NCBI GenBank assembly: GCA_030039895.1
Contig: JASHUR010000006.1
Coordinates: forward strand, 1-7,456
DNA from: Acidobacteriaceae bacterium
GTDB lineage: Bacteria > Acidobacteriota > Terriglobia > Terriglobales > Acidobacteriaceae
DNA length: 7,456 nucleotides
Direction of reading: 5' to 3'
Every line of letters begins with the position of its first letter. Position 1 is the stretch's first letter. The position numbers and the translations under genes are program-made. The notes below the pieces were generated by a model. The model saw nothing but the letters and a program-made list of their open reading frames with translations, did no database searches and was not told the DNA's origin. Of the stretch, positions 1 through 6,239 are shown one piece after another.

Positions 1-290
1 GATTCTTTGGGAAGTTTTTTGTCTTCTCGTCCGCTCTGCATGCGGGCAGCGGGCTGTTGTGGCTGGTGGCGCTGGCAATCGCGATGAGCGTGGTCTCCCT
101 ATACTACTACCTGAAGGTCCTGAAGCAGATTTACGTGCTGGACTCGACGGTGGAGGACGAGGATGTTCGGACACCGCCGTTGATGCGTGCCATCATCGGT
201 GCGATCGCGCTGCTGGTGGTTGTGCTGGGCTGCTGTCCGGACCTGCTGCTGCATTGGATTGACGTGGCGATGCGGGCGATGCCGCACTGA
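1..290 (+). CDS. nuoN: NADH-quinone oxidoreductase subunit N, C-terminal part (5' truncated by window)
   Basis: The open frame runs in from the left edge (first full codon at base 3) and ends at TGA 288-290, leaving 95 visible residues. It opens with FFGKFFVFSSAL, matching the conserved GFFGKF(Y/F)(V/L)F segment near the C-terminus of NuoN. A hydrophobic helix containing SLYYYLKVLKQIYV follows; the SLYYY(L)(R/K)V signature favours NuoN over the homologous NuoM and NuoL. A last hydrophobic helix (about residues 61-77) precedes a short amphipathic tail. NuoN is one of the antiporter-like, proton-pumping subunits in the membrane arm of respiratory complex I. It is normally the last gene of the nuo operon, which fits the unrelated gene that follows after a 143-bp gap. 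No terminator is visible behind it, so transcription could continue into the GH13 gene. Confidence 0.9.
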   Translation, partial: FFGKFFVFSSALHAGSGLLWLVALAIAMSVVSLYYYLKVLKQIYVLDSTVEDEDVRTPPLMRAIIGAIALLVVVLGCCPDLLLHWIDVAMRAMPH

Positions 291-306
291 TTCCCTTTCC
301 CCAATT

Positions 307-335
307 TTGCCGATATTCGACGCAGGCGCTATCTG
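307..335 (+). promoter_or_regulatory. Weak sigma-70-like promoter candidate upstream of the GH13 gene
   Basis: TTGCCG (307-312) and TATCTG (330-335) are separated by 17 bp in the gap between nuoN and the GH13 gene. The spacing is ideal but both hexamers deviate from consensus, and such matches arise by chance. If it is real, the GH13 message would have a leader of about 90 nt containing the short frame at 384-473. The rest of the 291-433 gap shows no hairpin or terminator. Confidence 0.2.
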
Positions 336-383
336 ACGGAAAAGATTCCGGCCCCTCGTGCAATTCCCTTCAGGCGAGATAGG

Positions 384-473
384 ATGGCAGGGACGGATTT
401 GTACGACCAGGATCCGTACGAGGCATTTGTTGCATGGAATTTCATATCCACCGCGCGCTCCGGGAACGGCTGA
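384..473 (+). other. Short upstream reading frame overlapping the GH13 start
   Basis: An ATG at 384 opens a 29-codon frame that begins MAGTDLYDQDPYEAFVA and stops at TGA 471-473, 37 bp past the GH13 ATG at 434 and in a different frame. The peptide composition looks protein-like, and a purine-rich but imperfect stretch (GGCGAGATAGG) precedes it. It could be a leader peptide coupled to GH13 translation, the remnant of a longer N-terminus lost to a frameshift, or chance. GH13 relatives, as recalled, begin close to the EFH motif at the 434 start, which argues against a lost N-terminus. Confidence 0.2.
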
Positions 474-3400
474 AGCTGGACGATTTGATTTTCAGCTACA
501 CGGGAAATGTCATCTTCGCGAACGTGGCGGCGAGCCGCAAACTGGCGAAAGAGCTGAACGAGGAGCGCGGGACGGAGACCGACCCGGAGCGGACGATCCA
601 TGGCGGCGCGCTGTTTGCGATGGGGCTGATTGACGAGCTGAACCACGCGCTGGCGGCGCTGTATCGTAGACAGGTGGATCCGCGGGTGCTGGCGGAGGCG
701 GTGCGATGGTTTGGGGCGCAGGCCAAGCCGGAAGAGGTTGACCGGCTTCTGCTGCAATTTGCGCAGGAGTTTCCGAACACAGCGATCTTTCGCGGCGAAG
801 TGACTGCGGCCGATTGGCTGAAGGGCTCGACGAACGGGATGCCGAACCGCGAGGCGGCGCTGGAAGAGTTGTTGATGTTGTGGCTGGCAAACATCAATCC
901 GGCGTTCAAGCCTTTTCGCGAGCTATTTGAAGATGCGGGGCTCAGGGAAAAGACGATTTACCGGAGCGTGACGGAGACATTCCCAAGCTACTTCAGCACG
1001 CGTCCTCCGCTGGCTCCGGAGGTGGGCAGCCTGCTGGACGTGCTGCGGGCACCGATGCTGGCTTCTCCTGACTCGCTGACGGGGCAGTTGGAGTTTATTC
1101 GCGAAAAGTGGGCGATACACCTGGGCGATGACCTGCGCCGGGTGTTGCTGGCGATTGATGTGGTGCGCGAAGAGGACCTGGCGATCTGGCTGCGGTTTCA
1201 TCCGCCGGGGCCGGACTGGCACCGGCACGGCGCGCCCACCTGGGGGATGGCGGGCTTTGTTGGAGACGAGTTTATCGGCTTTGAGGAGCAGTTTGGACGG
1301 AGGCGGTATGCCCACGACTACCAGGCTCCGCTGCATGAATATGAGGCGTTCAGCCACGACCAGGCGTGGATGCCGAATGTGGTGATGATTGCGAAGAGCA
1401 CGTTTGTGTGGCTGGAGCAGTTGTCAAAGAAGTACAAGTACCACATTCACCGGCTGGACCAGATTCCCGATGAGGAGCTACAGCTGCTGGCCGAGCGCGG
1501 GATTACTGCGCTGTGGTTGATCGGGCTGTGGGAGCGGAGCACGGCGTCGCGAACGATCAAACGACTGCGCGGACAGCATGATGCTGTAGCGTCGGCCTAC
1601 TCGCTGAAGGGATACGACATTGCGCAGGACCTGGGCGGGTATGAGGCGTTCGACAACCTGAAGCACCGCGGGGCGCGGTTCGGGATACGGATGGCGAGCG
1701 ACATGGTGCCGAACCACATGGGGATTGACTCGGACTGGGTGATCGAGCATCCGGACTGGTTTTTGTATCGCTGGGAGAATCCGTTTCCGTCCTACAGTTT
1801 CAACGGGCCGGACCTGTCGAATGACAGCCGGGTTGAAATCAAGATCGAGGACCACTACTACGACCAGTCGGATGCCGCGGTGGTGTTCCGGCTGCGACAC
1901 CACCATGACGGCGCGACGCGGTATGTGTATCACGGGAATGACGGGACCAGCTTTGCATGGAATGACACGGCGCAACTGGACTACTCCCAGGCGCATGTGC
2001 GCGAGCATGTAATTCAGACGATTCTGCATGTGGCGCGGCTGTCGCCGATTATCCGGTTTGACGCGGCGATGGTGCTGGCGAAGCGGCATGTGCAGCGACT
2101 GTGGTTTCCGCTGCCGGGAACGGGCGGGTCGATTCCGTCGCGGGCGGAGAACGCGATGACGCAGGAGCAGTTCGACGCGCTGATGCCGAATGAGTTCTGG
2201 CGCGAGCTCGTGGACCGGGTAGCGGCGGAGGTCCCGGGCACGCTGTTGCTGGCAGAGGCGTTCTGGCTGCTGGAGGGGTATTTTGTACGCACGCTGGGCA
2301 TGCATCGCGTGTACAACAGCGCGTTTATGAACATGCTGCGCGATGAGGAGAACGCGAAGTACCGGTCGTACCTGAAGAAGACAATCGAATTCGACCCGGA
2401 CATTATGAAGCGGTATGTGAACTTCATGAGCAATCCCGATGAGCGGACGGCGATTGACCAGTTCGGCACAGGAGACAAGTATTTCGGCGTAGCGACAATG
2501 TTGGCGACGCTGCCCGGTCTGCCGATGTTCGGGCATGGGCAGATCGAAGGATTTACGGAACGCTATGGCATGGAGTTCAAGCAGGCGCGCATGGAGGAGT
2601 GGCCGAACGAGGATCTGGTGGCCAGGCATCAGCGCTACATTGCTCCGCTGCTGTATCGACGGTGGCTGTTCGCGGAGAGCGCGCATTTTGTGTTGTACGA
2701 CTACTGGACTGGATACGGGACAGTGGATGAGAACGTGTTTGCGTATTCGAACCGGGCGGGCGACCAGCGAGCACTGATTTTGTACAACAACAGCTACGGA
2801 ACGACGCATGGAACGATCCATGTCTCGGCGGCGGCAATGGACAAGGCGACCGGGACGCTCAGGCAAACGCGGCTGGGCGATGGGCTGGGGCTGGCAGGGT
2901 ACGACACGGTGGTGGCCTATCGCGATTATGCGACGGGGCTGGAGTATCTGCGGCGCGGGATCGACTTCCATCACCACGGGTTGACGATCGGGCTGCGCGG
3001 GTATCAGCATGCGGTACTGCTGGACTGGCGGGAGTTGCGGCCTTCGGCGGAGTATCCGTGGGACCGGCTGTGCGATGCGCTGCACGGAGAAGGCGTGCAC
3101 AGCGTGGATGCGGCGCTGTCGATGCTGCGGCTGCGTCCGCTGCATGAGGCGCTGCAGGCAGCGGTGAGCGCGGAGAACGCGCATACCCTTGCCGAAGTTG
3201 CAGGAGGAGTGGCTGCTGAGGCGGAGACGGCGGGAGCGATTGAAGGTGGAACCGGCATGCAGCCAGCGGAGCAGCGCATGGAGGCGCGGCGGCCGACGGC
3301 ACGGCAGGTGCAGGAGTTTGTTGAGAAGTGTGCCACCATCTATGAGCGAGTCGTAGCTGGCCTTCCAATTGAGAACCGTGAGCTGGCCGCGAGAGTTGCG

Positions 3401-4042
3401 TCGGCGATGGGCGAGGAGGAGGCAGCGCAGAGTTATCGCGAAGGCTGCGAGAAGATGGCTTCCGCCGCAATACGGCTGCTGCTGCTGGAGCAGGAGTATG
3501 GCGCAGAGTGGCCGGTAGTTGCGCGAGCTGTTCCACACTCGGATGAGCGGTGGGCGATCGTGCTTGCGTGGATTGTGGTGGGAAGCCTTCCGTGGAAATT
3601 TGAACGGCTGGAGGTGTTTGACGCGCTCAAGCTGCGGGAGGCGCTGGCAGAAATATTCTCCGCGTCCGGCATGGAAGGCGAGAGCGCATGGCGCGCGGCG
3701 GCGCAGGTGCGGGTGCTGTTACTGGAAGCCGATGTGCCGGATCTTCGCAGCTTCTGGAGCGATGGGGACGTGCGGTGGCTGTCCGGCGTGAATAAAACCG
3801 ACGGCGTGACATATGTGAACAAGGAACAGTTTGAGGGATTAACGGACTGGCTTCAGTTGCCAGCTCTGCTCCAGTGCGCGGAGCCCAATGCGGACGCGCT
3901 GGCCGGGGTTCTGGAAGCGGAGGCCGCGGCGGAACATGCACGGGAGACGATTGCGGAGGCCGGGTACAAACTACAGGCATACCTTGATGCCTGCCTGCGC
4001 TTGGAAAAGCCGGAGGAAACACAAGAGTCACTGCCGGACTAG
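434..4042 (+). CDS. Large intracellular GH13 alpha-amylase-superfamily protein (1202 aa)
   Basis: This is a glycoside hydrolase family 13 protein acting on alpha-glucosidic bonds, by hydrolysis or transglycosylation; the substrate is not predictable. Residues 1 to about 310 form a largely helical N-terminal region. The catalytic (beta/alpha)8 barrel begins near residue 313. The four GH13 regions are visible: region I DMVPNH (D423, N427, H428); region II IIRFDAAM (R541, nucleophile D543); region III LLLAEAFW (acid/base E608); region IV FMSNPDER (transition-state stabiliser D669). The usual His before that Asp is Pro668. A beta-rich domain follows (about 745-860), then a helical C-terminal region with a low-complexity Ala/Glu/Gly stretch near 925-950 and a GVNKTDG motif at 1118. 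Typical alpha-amylases have 450-650 residues, so about half of this protein lies outside the barrel and its beta domain. No signal peptide is seen, so it is probably cytoplasmic. The ATG at 434 is preceded by GAGG (420-423) at 10 bp. The whole-length pattern recalls a family of roughly 1100-1200-residue GH13 proteins found in several bacterial phyla, none with a function known to me. Confidence 0.9.
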   Translation: MEFHIHRALRERLKLDDLIFSYTGNVIFANVAASRKLAKELNEERGTETDPERTIHGGALFAMGLIDELNHALAALYRRQVDPRVLAEAVRWFGAQAKPEEVDRLLLQFAQEFPNTAIFRGEVTAADWLKGSTNGMPNREAALEELLMLWLANINPAFKPFRELFEDAGLREKTIYRSVTETFPSYFSTRPPLAPEVGSLLDVLRAPMLASPDSLTGQLEFIREKWAIHLGDDLRRVLLAIDVVREEDLAIWLRFHPPGPDWHRHGAPTWGMAGFVGDEFIGFEEQFGRRRYAHDYQAPLHEYEAFSHDQAWMPNVVMIAKSTFVWLEQLSKKYKYHIHRLDQIPDEELQLLAERGITALWLIGLWERSTASRTIKRLRGQHDAVASAYSLKGYDIAQDLGGYEAFDNLKHRGARFGIRMASDMVPNHMGIDSDWVIEHPDWFLYRWENPFPSYSFNGPDLSNDSRVEIKIEDHYYDQSDAAVVFRLRHHHDGATRYVYHGNDGTSFAWNDTAQLDYSQAHVREHVIQTILHVARLSPIIRFDAAMVLAKRHVQRLWFPLPGTGGSIPSRAENAMTQEQFDALMPNEFWRELVDRVAAEVPGTLLLAEAFWLLEGYFVRTLGMHRVYNSAFMNMLRDEENAKYRSYLKKTIEFDPDIMKRYVNFMSNPDERTAIDQFGTGDKYFGVATMLATLPGLPMFGHGQIEGFTERYGMEFKQARMEEWPNEDLVARHQRYIAPLLYRRWLFAESAHFVLYDYWTGYGTVDENVFAYSNRAGDQRALILYNNSYGTTHGTIHVSAAAMDKATGTLRQTRLGDGLGLAGYDTVVAYRDYATGLEYLRRGIDFHHHGLTIGLRGYQHAVLLDWRELRPSAEYPWDRLCDALHGEGVHSVDAALSMLRLRPLHEALQAAVSAENAHTLAEVAGGVAAEAETAGAIEGGTGMQPAEQRMEARRPTARQVQEFVEKCATIYERVVAGLPIENRELAARVASAMGEEEAAQSYREGCEKMASAAIRLLLLEQEYGAEWPVVARAVPHSDERWAIVLAWIVVGSLPWKFERLEVFDALKLREALAEIFSASGMEGESAWRAAAQVRVLLLEADVPDLRSFWSDGDVRWLSGVNKTDGVTYVNKEQFEGLTDWLQLPALLQCAEPNADALAGVLEAEAAAEHARETIAEAGYKLQAYLDACLRLEKPEETQESLPD

Positions 4043-4488
4043 TACCTGTGATGCAGGTGGACGTGCAGGTATTCCTCGATGGCGATGAGGATGAACGTTG
4101 CGATTGAAAGAACCCACTGCAGCCTCTCCATGCGGAGCTGGTGCGCTGTGAGTGGTTTGCGGCGCCATTGAGCGGACGGACGGTTGCGCAGGCGATGTGC
4201 GTGGATGAGGATGGCAACGTTCACGAGCGAGCCGACCAGTGCAAGGGCAAGCATTGGGATGCGCAGCCAGTCGGTGTGAAATCGGACCATGTCTGCGCCG
4301 ACCCCGGAGGTAAGAACCAGCGCGCCGATGCCAATGCCGAGGCGGACTCCGTTGATCGCGATGATTGCCGTGCAGATGCTTTGCAGAAACGCAAAGACAA
4401 AGCTGGACCAGGCGAGAGCTCCGCGAGCACGTATGTGCTCGGCAGGCAGTGGCTGTGTGGATTCGAGATCTGCTGGTGCTGCTGGCAT
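4039..4488 (-). CDS. Four-helix integral membrane protein with His-rich C-terminus, unknown function
   Basis: The protein has 149 residues and I do not recognise its family. Four hydrophobic segments are visible at about residues 24-47, 48-65, 77-97 and 123-143. A basic loop (about 98-122, with RNRPSAQWRRKPLT) lies between the third and fourth and suggests that loop is cytoplasmic. The last helix carries two Glu (138, 139) and runs into a tail with His142, His144, His146 and His147. The start is the ATG at 4488 because AGGGAG sits 9 nt upstream of it. Another ATG three codons earlier (4497) abuts that motif and cannot use it. The gene lies 74 nt behind the anti-sigma gene, with a possible terminator between them, and its stop overlaps the GH13 stop tail to tail. 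Its position suggests it is an occasional or attenuated third member of the sigma operon. Confidence 0.75.
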   Translation of the reverse strand: MPAAPADLESTQPLPAEHIRARGALAWSSFVFAFLQSICTAIIAINGVRLGIGIGALVLTSGVGADMVRFHTDWLRIPMLALALVGSLVNVAILIHAHRLRNRPSAQWRRKPLTAHQLRMERLQWVLSIATFILIAIEEYLHVHLHHRY

Positions 4489-4526
4489 ATGAAACATCTC
4501 CCTGGGGCAAGCGCTTTGTGCGCATG

Positions 4527-4561
4527 AAAAATTAACGCGCGGTCGCGAGAGCCCGGCGCGT
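4527..4561 (-). terminator. Probable terminator or attenuator after the anti-sigma gene
   Basis: Reading leftward, ACGCGC (4561-4556) pairs perfectly with GCGCGT (4540-4535). Two further G-C pairs (4554-4553 with 4542-4541) form across a single bulged base. The stem is followed at once by TAATTTTT (4534-4527). It begins one base past the anti-sigma stop codon. The T-run is interrupted by AA, so termination may be partial, which would reduce transcription into the membrane-protein gene. Confidence 0.45.
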
Positions 4562-4562
4562 G

Positions 4563-4826
4563 CTAGCTTCCCTCCGGCGGGGAAGACGCCATGCCCCTGA
4601 TTTCCGCATCGAGGCGGGCGTGCAGGCGCTCGCTGAAACCGAGGGGCAGCTCGAAGACACGCTCGTCGGCGGTAAGGATGAGGATGTTGCGCGTAGAGTC
4701 GAGGATTGCCGAGCAGATTTCGCAGTGGTCGAGGTGCTCCTGAACCTGCTTGAGAATCTCCGGCGCAAGATCGTTGTCGAGATAGGCGGAGATGTGATCC
4801 CATACGTGCTTGCAATCTATAACCAC
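4563..4826 (-). CDS. Zinc-type (zf-HC2/ZAS) anti-sigma factor, soluble
   Basis: This small cytoplasmic protein (87 residues) should bind and inhibit the ECF sigma factor encoded just upstream. The zinc motif is plain: Cys5 in IDCKH, then SAYLDNDL, then HLDHCEIC giving His31-X3-Cys35-X2-Cys38. No membrane segment follows, so unlike many ECF anti-sigma factors it is not a transmembrane receptor. The remaining C-terminal half (SERLHARLDAEIRG) is helical and could wrap the sigma factor. The start chosen is GTG 4826-4824, because GGAGG (4839-4835) stands 8 nt upstream; the GTG three codons earlier (4835) overlaps that motif. With this start the gene overlaps the end of the sigma gene by 10 bp, so the two are translationally coupled. 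Only three Cys are present, all in the zinc site. The family assignment is firm; the signal sensed is not known. Confidence 0.85.
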   Translation of the reverse strand: MVIDCKHVWDHISAYLDNDLAPEILKQVQEHLDHCEICSAILDSTRNILILTADERVFELPLGFSERLHARLDAEIRGMASSPPEGS

Positions 4827-5497
4827 GAGAACCACCTCCGTTTGGGATTGAACTGCTTGAGCTGCGGCGCAAGCATTTTCTGCATCATGATGCGGGCGCG
4901 GTGAAGGCGGACTTTTACGGATGCCACGGAGATGCCGAGAGACTCGGCTGCCTCGATGACGCTCAGCTCTTGAACGTCGCGGAGGACGAAGACCTCCCTG
5001 TAGATGGGGGGAAGGTCTGCGATGGCCCGCCGCAGAATCTGGCGGACCTCCATACGCTCAAGGGTCTCAGAAGGGATTTCACGCCAGTCGCGCAGCAGCG
5101 CCGGCGAAATATTCTCCTGGTCGCCCGGCGGATGGTCGAGAGATTCGATTTTGATGATGTTTCTATGGCGGAGCCGGTTGCGGGCCTCATTGAGAGTGAT
5201 GCTCATCAGCCATGTGCTGAATCTCGACTCCGCACGAAAGCTGTTGAGGTTGCGGAAGGCCTTCAGGAAAGCTTCCTGGACGACCTCCTCGGCGTCAGCT
5301 TCGTTCTTAAGCATGGAAAGGGCCATGACATAGGCGCTGCGCTCGTGGGGGCGGATGAGGTCGTGGAACTCATGCGTGTTTCCGGCGAGGATCGAGGCAA
5401 TACGCAGGGCTTCCTTGCCTGCGCTGGATGCCGGTGCTGCTGGTTGCGCGTTCAAGGTGAAACTGCTCCCCGCCTTACCGAATTTTGGCACTGCCAC
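4817..5497 (-). CDS. ECF-family RNA polymerase sigma factor
   Basis: This is an alternative sigma factor with the two-domain ECF architecture and no sigma-1 or sigma-3 domain. Region 2 spans about residues 43-110, including the core-binding and -10 recognition part with DAEEVVQEAFLKAFRNL and FSTWLMSITLNEARNRLR. Region 4 spans about 152-206, with DLPPIYREVFVLRDV followed by the helix-turn-helix EAAESLGISVASVKVRLHRAR that reads the -35 element. A 20-residue basic/aromatic tail follows (ending RRWFSWL). The start is uncertain. GTG at 5497 has no clear ribosome binding site. TTG at 5455 (residue 15) has GGGGAG 10 nt upstream and would give a 212-residue protein still containing the whole of region 2. 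The first ~40 residues are Ala/Ser-rich and not conserved in the family. It is first in a leftward unit with its anti-sigma factor and is divergent from the DoxX gene. Confidence 0.92.
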   Translation of the reverse strand: MAVPKFGKAGSSFTLNAQPAAPASSAGKEALRIASILAGNTHEFHDLIRPHERSAYVMALSMLKNEADAEEVVQEAFLKAFRNLNSFRAESRFSTWLMSITLNEARNRLRHRNIIKIESLDHPPGDQENISPALLRDWREIPSETLERMEVRQILRRAIADLPPIYREVFVLRDVQELSVIEAAESLGISVASVKVRLHRARIMMQKMLAPQLKQFNPKRRWFSWL

Positions 5498-5525
5498 ATA
5501 AACACAGAACCGCGAAGAGCCAAAA

Positions 5526-5532
5526 GGTTACA
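5526..5532 (-). promoter_or_regulatory. Possible ECF-type -35 element (TGTAACC) for the sigma operon
   Basis: On the minus strand TGTAACC (5532-5526) followed by TTTT resembles the AAC-containing -35 motifs of many ECF promoters, and it lies about 30 bp upstream of the GTG at 5497. ECF sigma genes are often autoregulated. A transcript from here would begin within a few bases of the 5497 GTG, which favours the internal TTG start at 5455. The -10 partner is not obvious, so the call is weak. Confidence 0.2.
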
Positions 5533-5567
5533 GGATTCTTCAAAGGAATGAACAGCCAAGGTTGATT

Positions 5568-5607
5568 AGACTCAGTTCAGGAGGGAGTTGTGAGTTCAGC
5601 TGAGTCT
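5568..5607 (+). repeat. 8-bp inverted repeat enclosing the DoxX ribosome binding site and start codon
   Basis: AGACTCAG (5568-5575) and CTGAGTCT (5600-5607) are perfect reverse complements around a 24-nt loop. The loop contains AGGAGG (5579-5584) and the GTG start (5590-5592). A direct repeat AGTTCAG (5574-5580 and 5593-5599) and an 8-bp palindrome TCAGCTGA (5596-5603) overlap it. It could be an mRNA hairpin presenting or hiding the start site, or a DNA operator in the divergent sigma/DoxX control region. Confidence 0.4.
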
Positions 5608-6024
5608 TCTGAGAGGACCGATCGTGCGCTGGCGTATGCACTGTTGAGGCTGGTGCTTGGCGTGAATATCCTGATGCACGGCGTCAGCCGCATCGTTGCG
5701 GGAACGGCCGGTTTTGCAAACAGCCTGCTGCCCGAGTTCCAGAAAACACCGCTGCCGGCTCCGTTGGTGTATGCCTTTGGCCTTACGCTGCCCATCGCCG
5801 AGACGGTGTTAGGCGGGCTGCTGCTGTTCGGCTTCTGCACACGGTATGCCTACGCTTTGGGACTGCTGCTGCTGGCAACGCTGACGTTCGGATCAGCGCT
5901 GAGCCAGAACTGGAACGTAGCAGGAATCCAGCTTATTTATGCAGCCGTTTACGCGGCGCTGCTGGGGCTGCGCAGATATAACCGTTTTTCGCTGGACACA
6001 TTGGTCTTTCGGGAGAATGACTAA
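5590..6024 (+). CDS. DoxX-family integral membrane protein
   Basis: The protein has 144 residues with the four-helix layout of the DoxX family: hydrophobic segments near 13-33, 58-82, 84-103 and 110-127. The first helix carries GVNILMHGVSRI, a family-like motif ending in a short amphipathic loop. The second contains LTLPIAETVLGGLLLFGFCTR, typical of the PxxEx(4)GxxL(L)xG signature of DoxX/DoxD-like proteins. The family is loosely tied to quinone and thiol redox chemistry: DoxD/DoxA form the thiosulfate:quinone oxidoreductase of Acidianus, and mycobacterial DoxX associates with SodA and SseA. The exact role here is unknown. The start is GTG 5590, with AGGAGG (5579-5584) 5 nt upstream. It is divergent from the ECF sigma operon across a 92-bp intergenic region and is a plausible target of that sigma factor. 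The next gene starts 214 bp downstream. Confidence 0.85.
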   Translation: MSSAESSERTDRALAYALLRLVLGVNILMHGVSRIVAGTAGFANSLLPEFQKTPLPAPLVYAFGLTLPIAETVLGGLLLFGFCTRYAYALGLLLLATLTFGSALSQNWNVAGIQLIYAAVYAALLGLRRYNRFSLDTLVFREND

Positions 6025-6238
6025 ACATGATGTTGCAACGGCGGTCGATTGCAGGACGGAGGGAGTTGACCTGCCCGGGCATTGAGGCAGCTTTGATTCG
6101 GCTGCAAATGGTGCCAACCACAGCGGCTGTTGAAACAAAAGTAACCGGGAGCGAGTCTAAATTATGGGTATCGTGTTTAATCTAAGGCGCATCCGTGCGC
6201 TGTTCGGAGAACTTAAGCCTAAAAAGGAGTTACGCCTT
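6025..6238 (+). other. Non-coding region between the DoxX and outer-membrane protein genes
   Basis: No convincing gene is seen here. No terminator follows the DoxX stop. The stretch contains a 10-bp palindrome TGCCCGGGCA (6072-6081), scattered TTGA-containing hexamers with no well-spaced -10 partner, and an in-frame ATG at 6164 that could extend the following gene by 25 codons. GGGAG (6147-6151) lies 12 nt before that ATG. The last 56 bases hold the alternative pairings described separately. Confidence 0.5.
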
Positions 6239-6239
6239 A
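6183..6239 (+). promoter_or_regulatory. Candidate 5' leader structure over the outer-membrane protein start
   Basis: TAAGGCG (6183-6189) is the exact reverse complement of CGCCTTA (6233-6239), whose last base is the A of the ATG. This long-range stem encloses the AAGGAG ribosome binding site (6224-6229). A competing local hairpin GCGCA-TCCG-TGCGC (6187-6200) uses bases 6187-6189 of the same arm, so the two cannot form together. This could tune translation, but a 7-bp stem with a 43-nt loop is modest and may be chance. Confidence 0.25.

Noticed and set aside
1478..3538. Long open frame (686 codons) on the minus strand inside the GH13 gene
   Set aside because: It is rich in Arg, Pro, His and Gln with no domain or motif, as expected opposite a GC-rich coding sequence; the plus strand carries conserved GH13 motifs throughout.
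434..4042. Possible frameshift or fusion in the GH13 gene because of its unusual length
   Set aside because: The frame is continuous, all four conserved regions are in order, and both flanks look like normal coding sequence that belongs to the recalled long GH13 family.
4039..4872. Extended 277-residue version of the minus-strand membrane protein
   Set aside because: The extra N-terminal 128 residues are Arg/Pro/Ser-rich and overlap the anti-sigma gene in another frame; a good ribosome binding site supports the start at 4488.
4901..5551. Open frame of 216 codons on the plus strand opposite the sigma factor gene
   Set aside because: It has no recognisable motif and lies wholly antisense to an ECF sigma factor with conserved regions 2 and 4.
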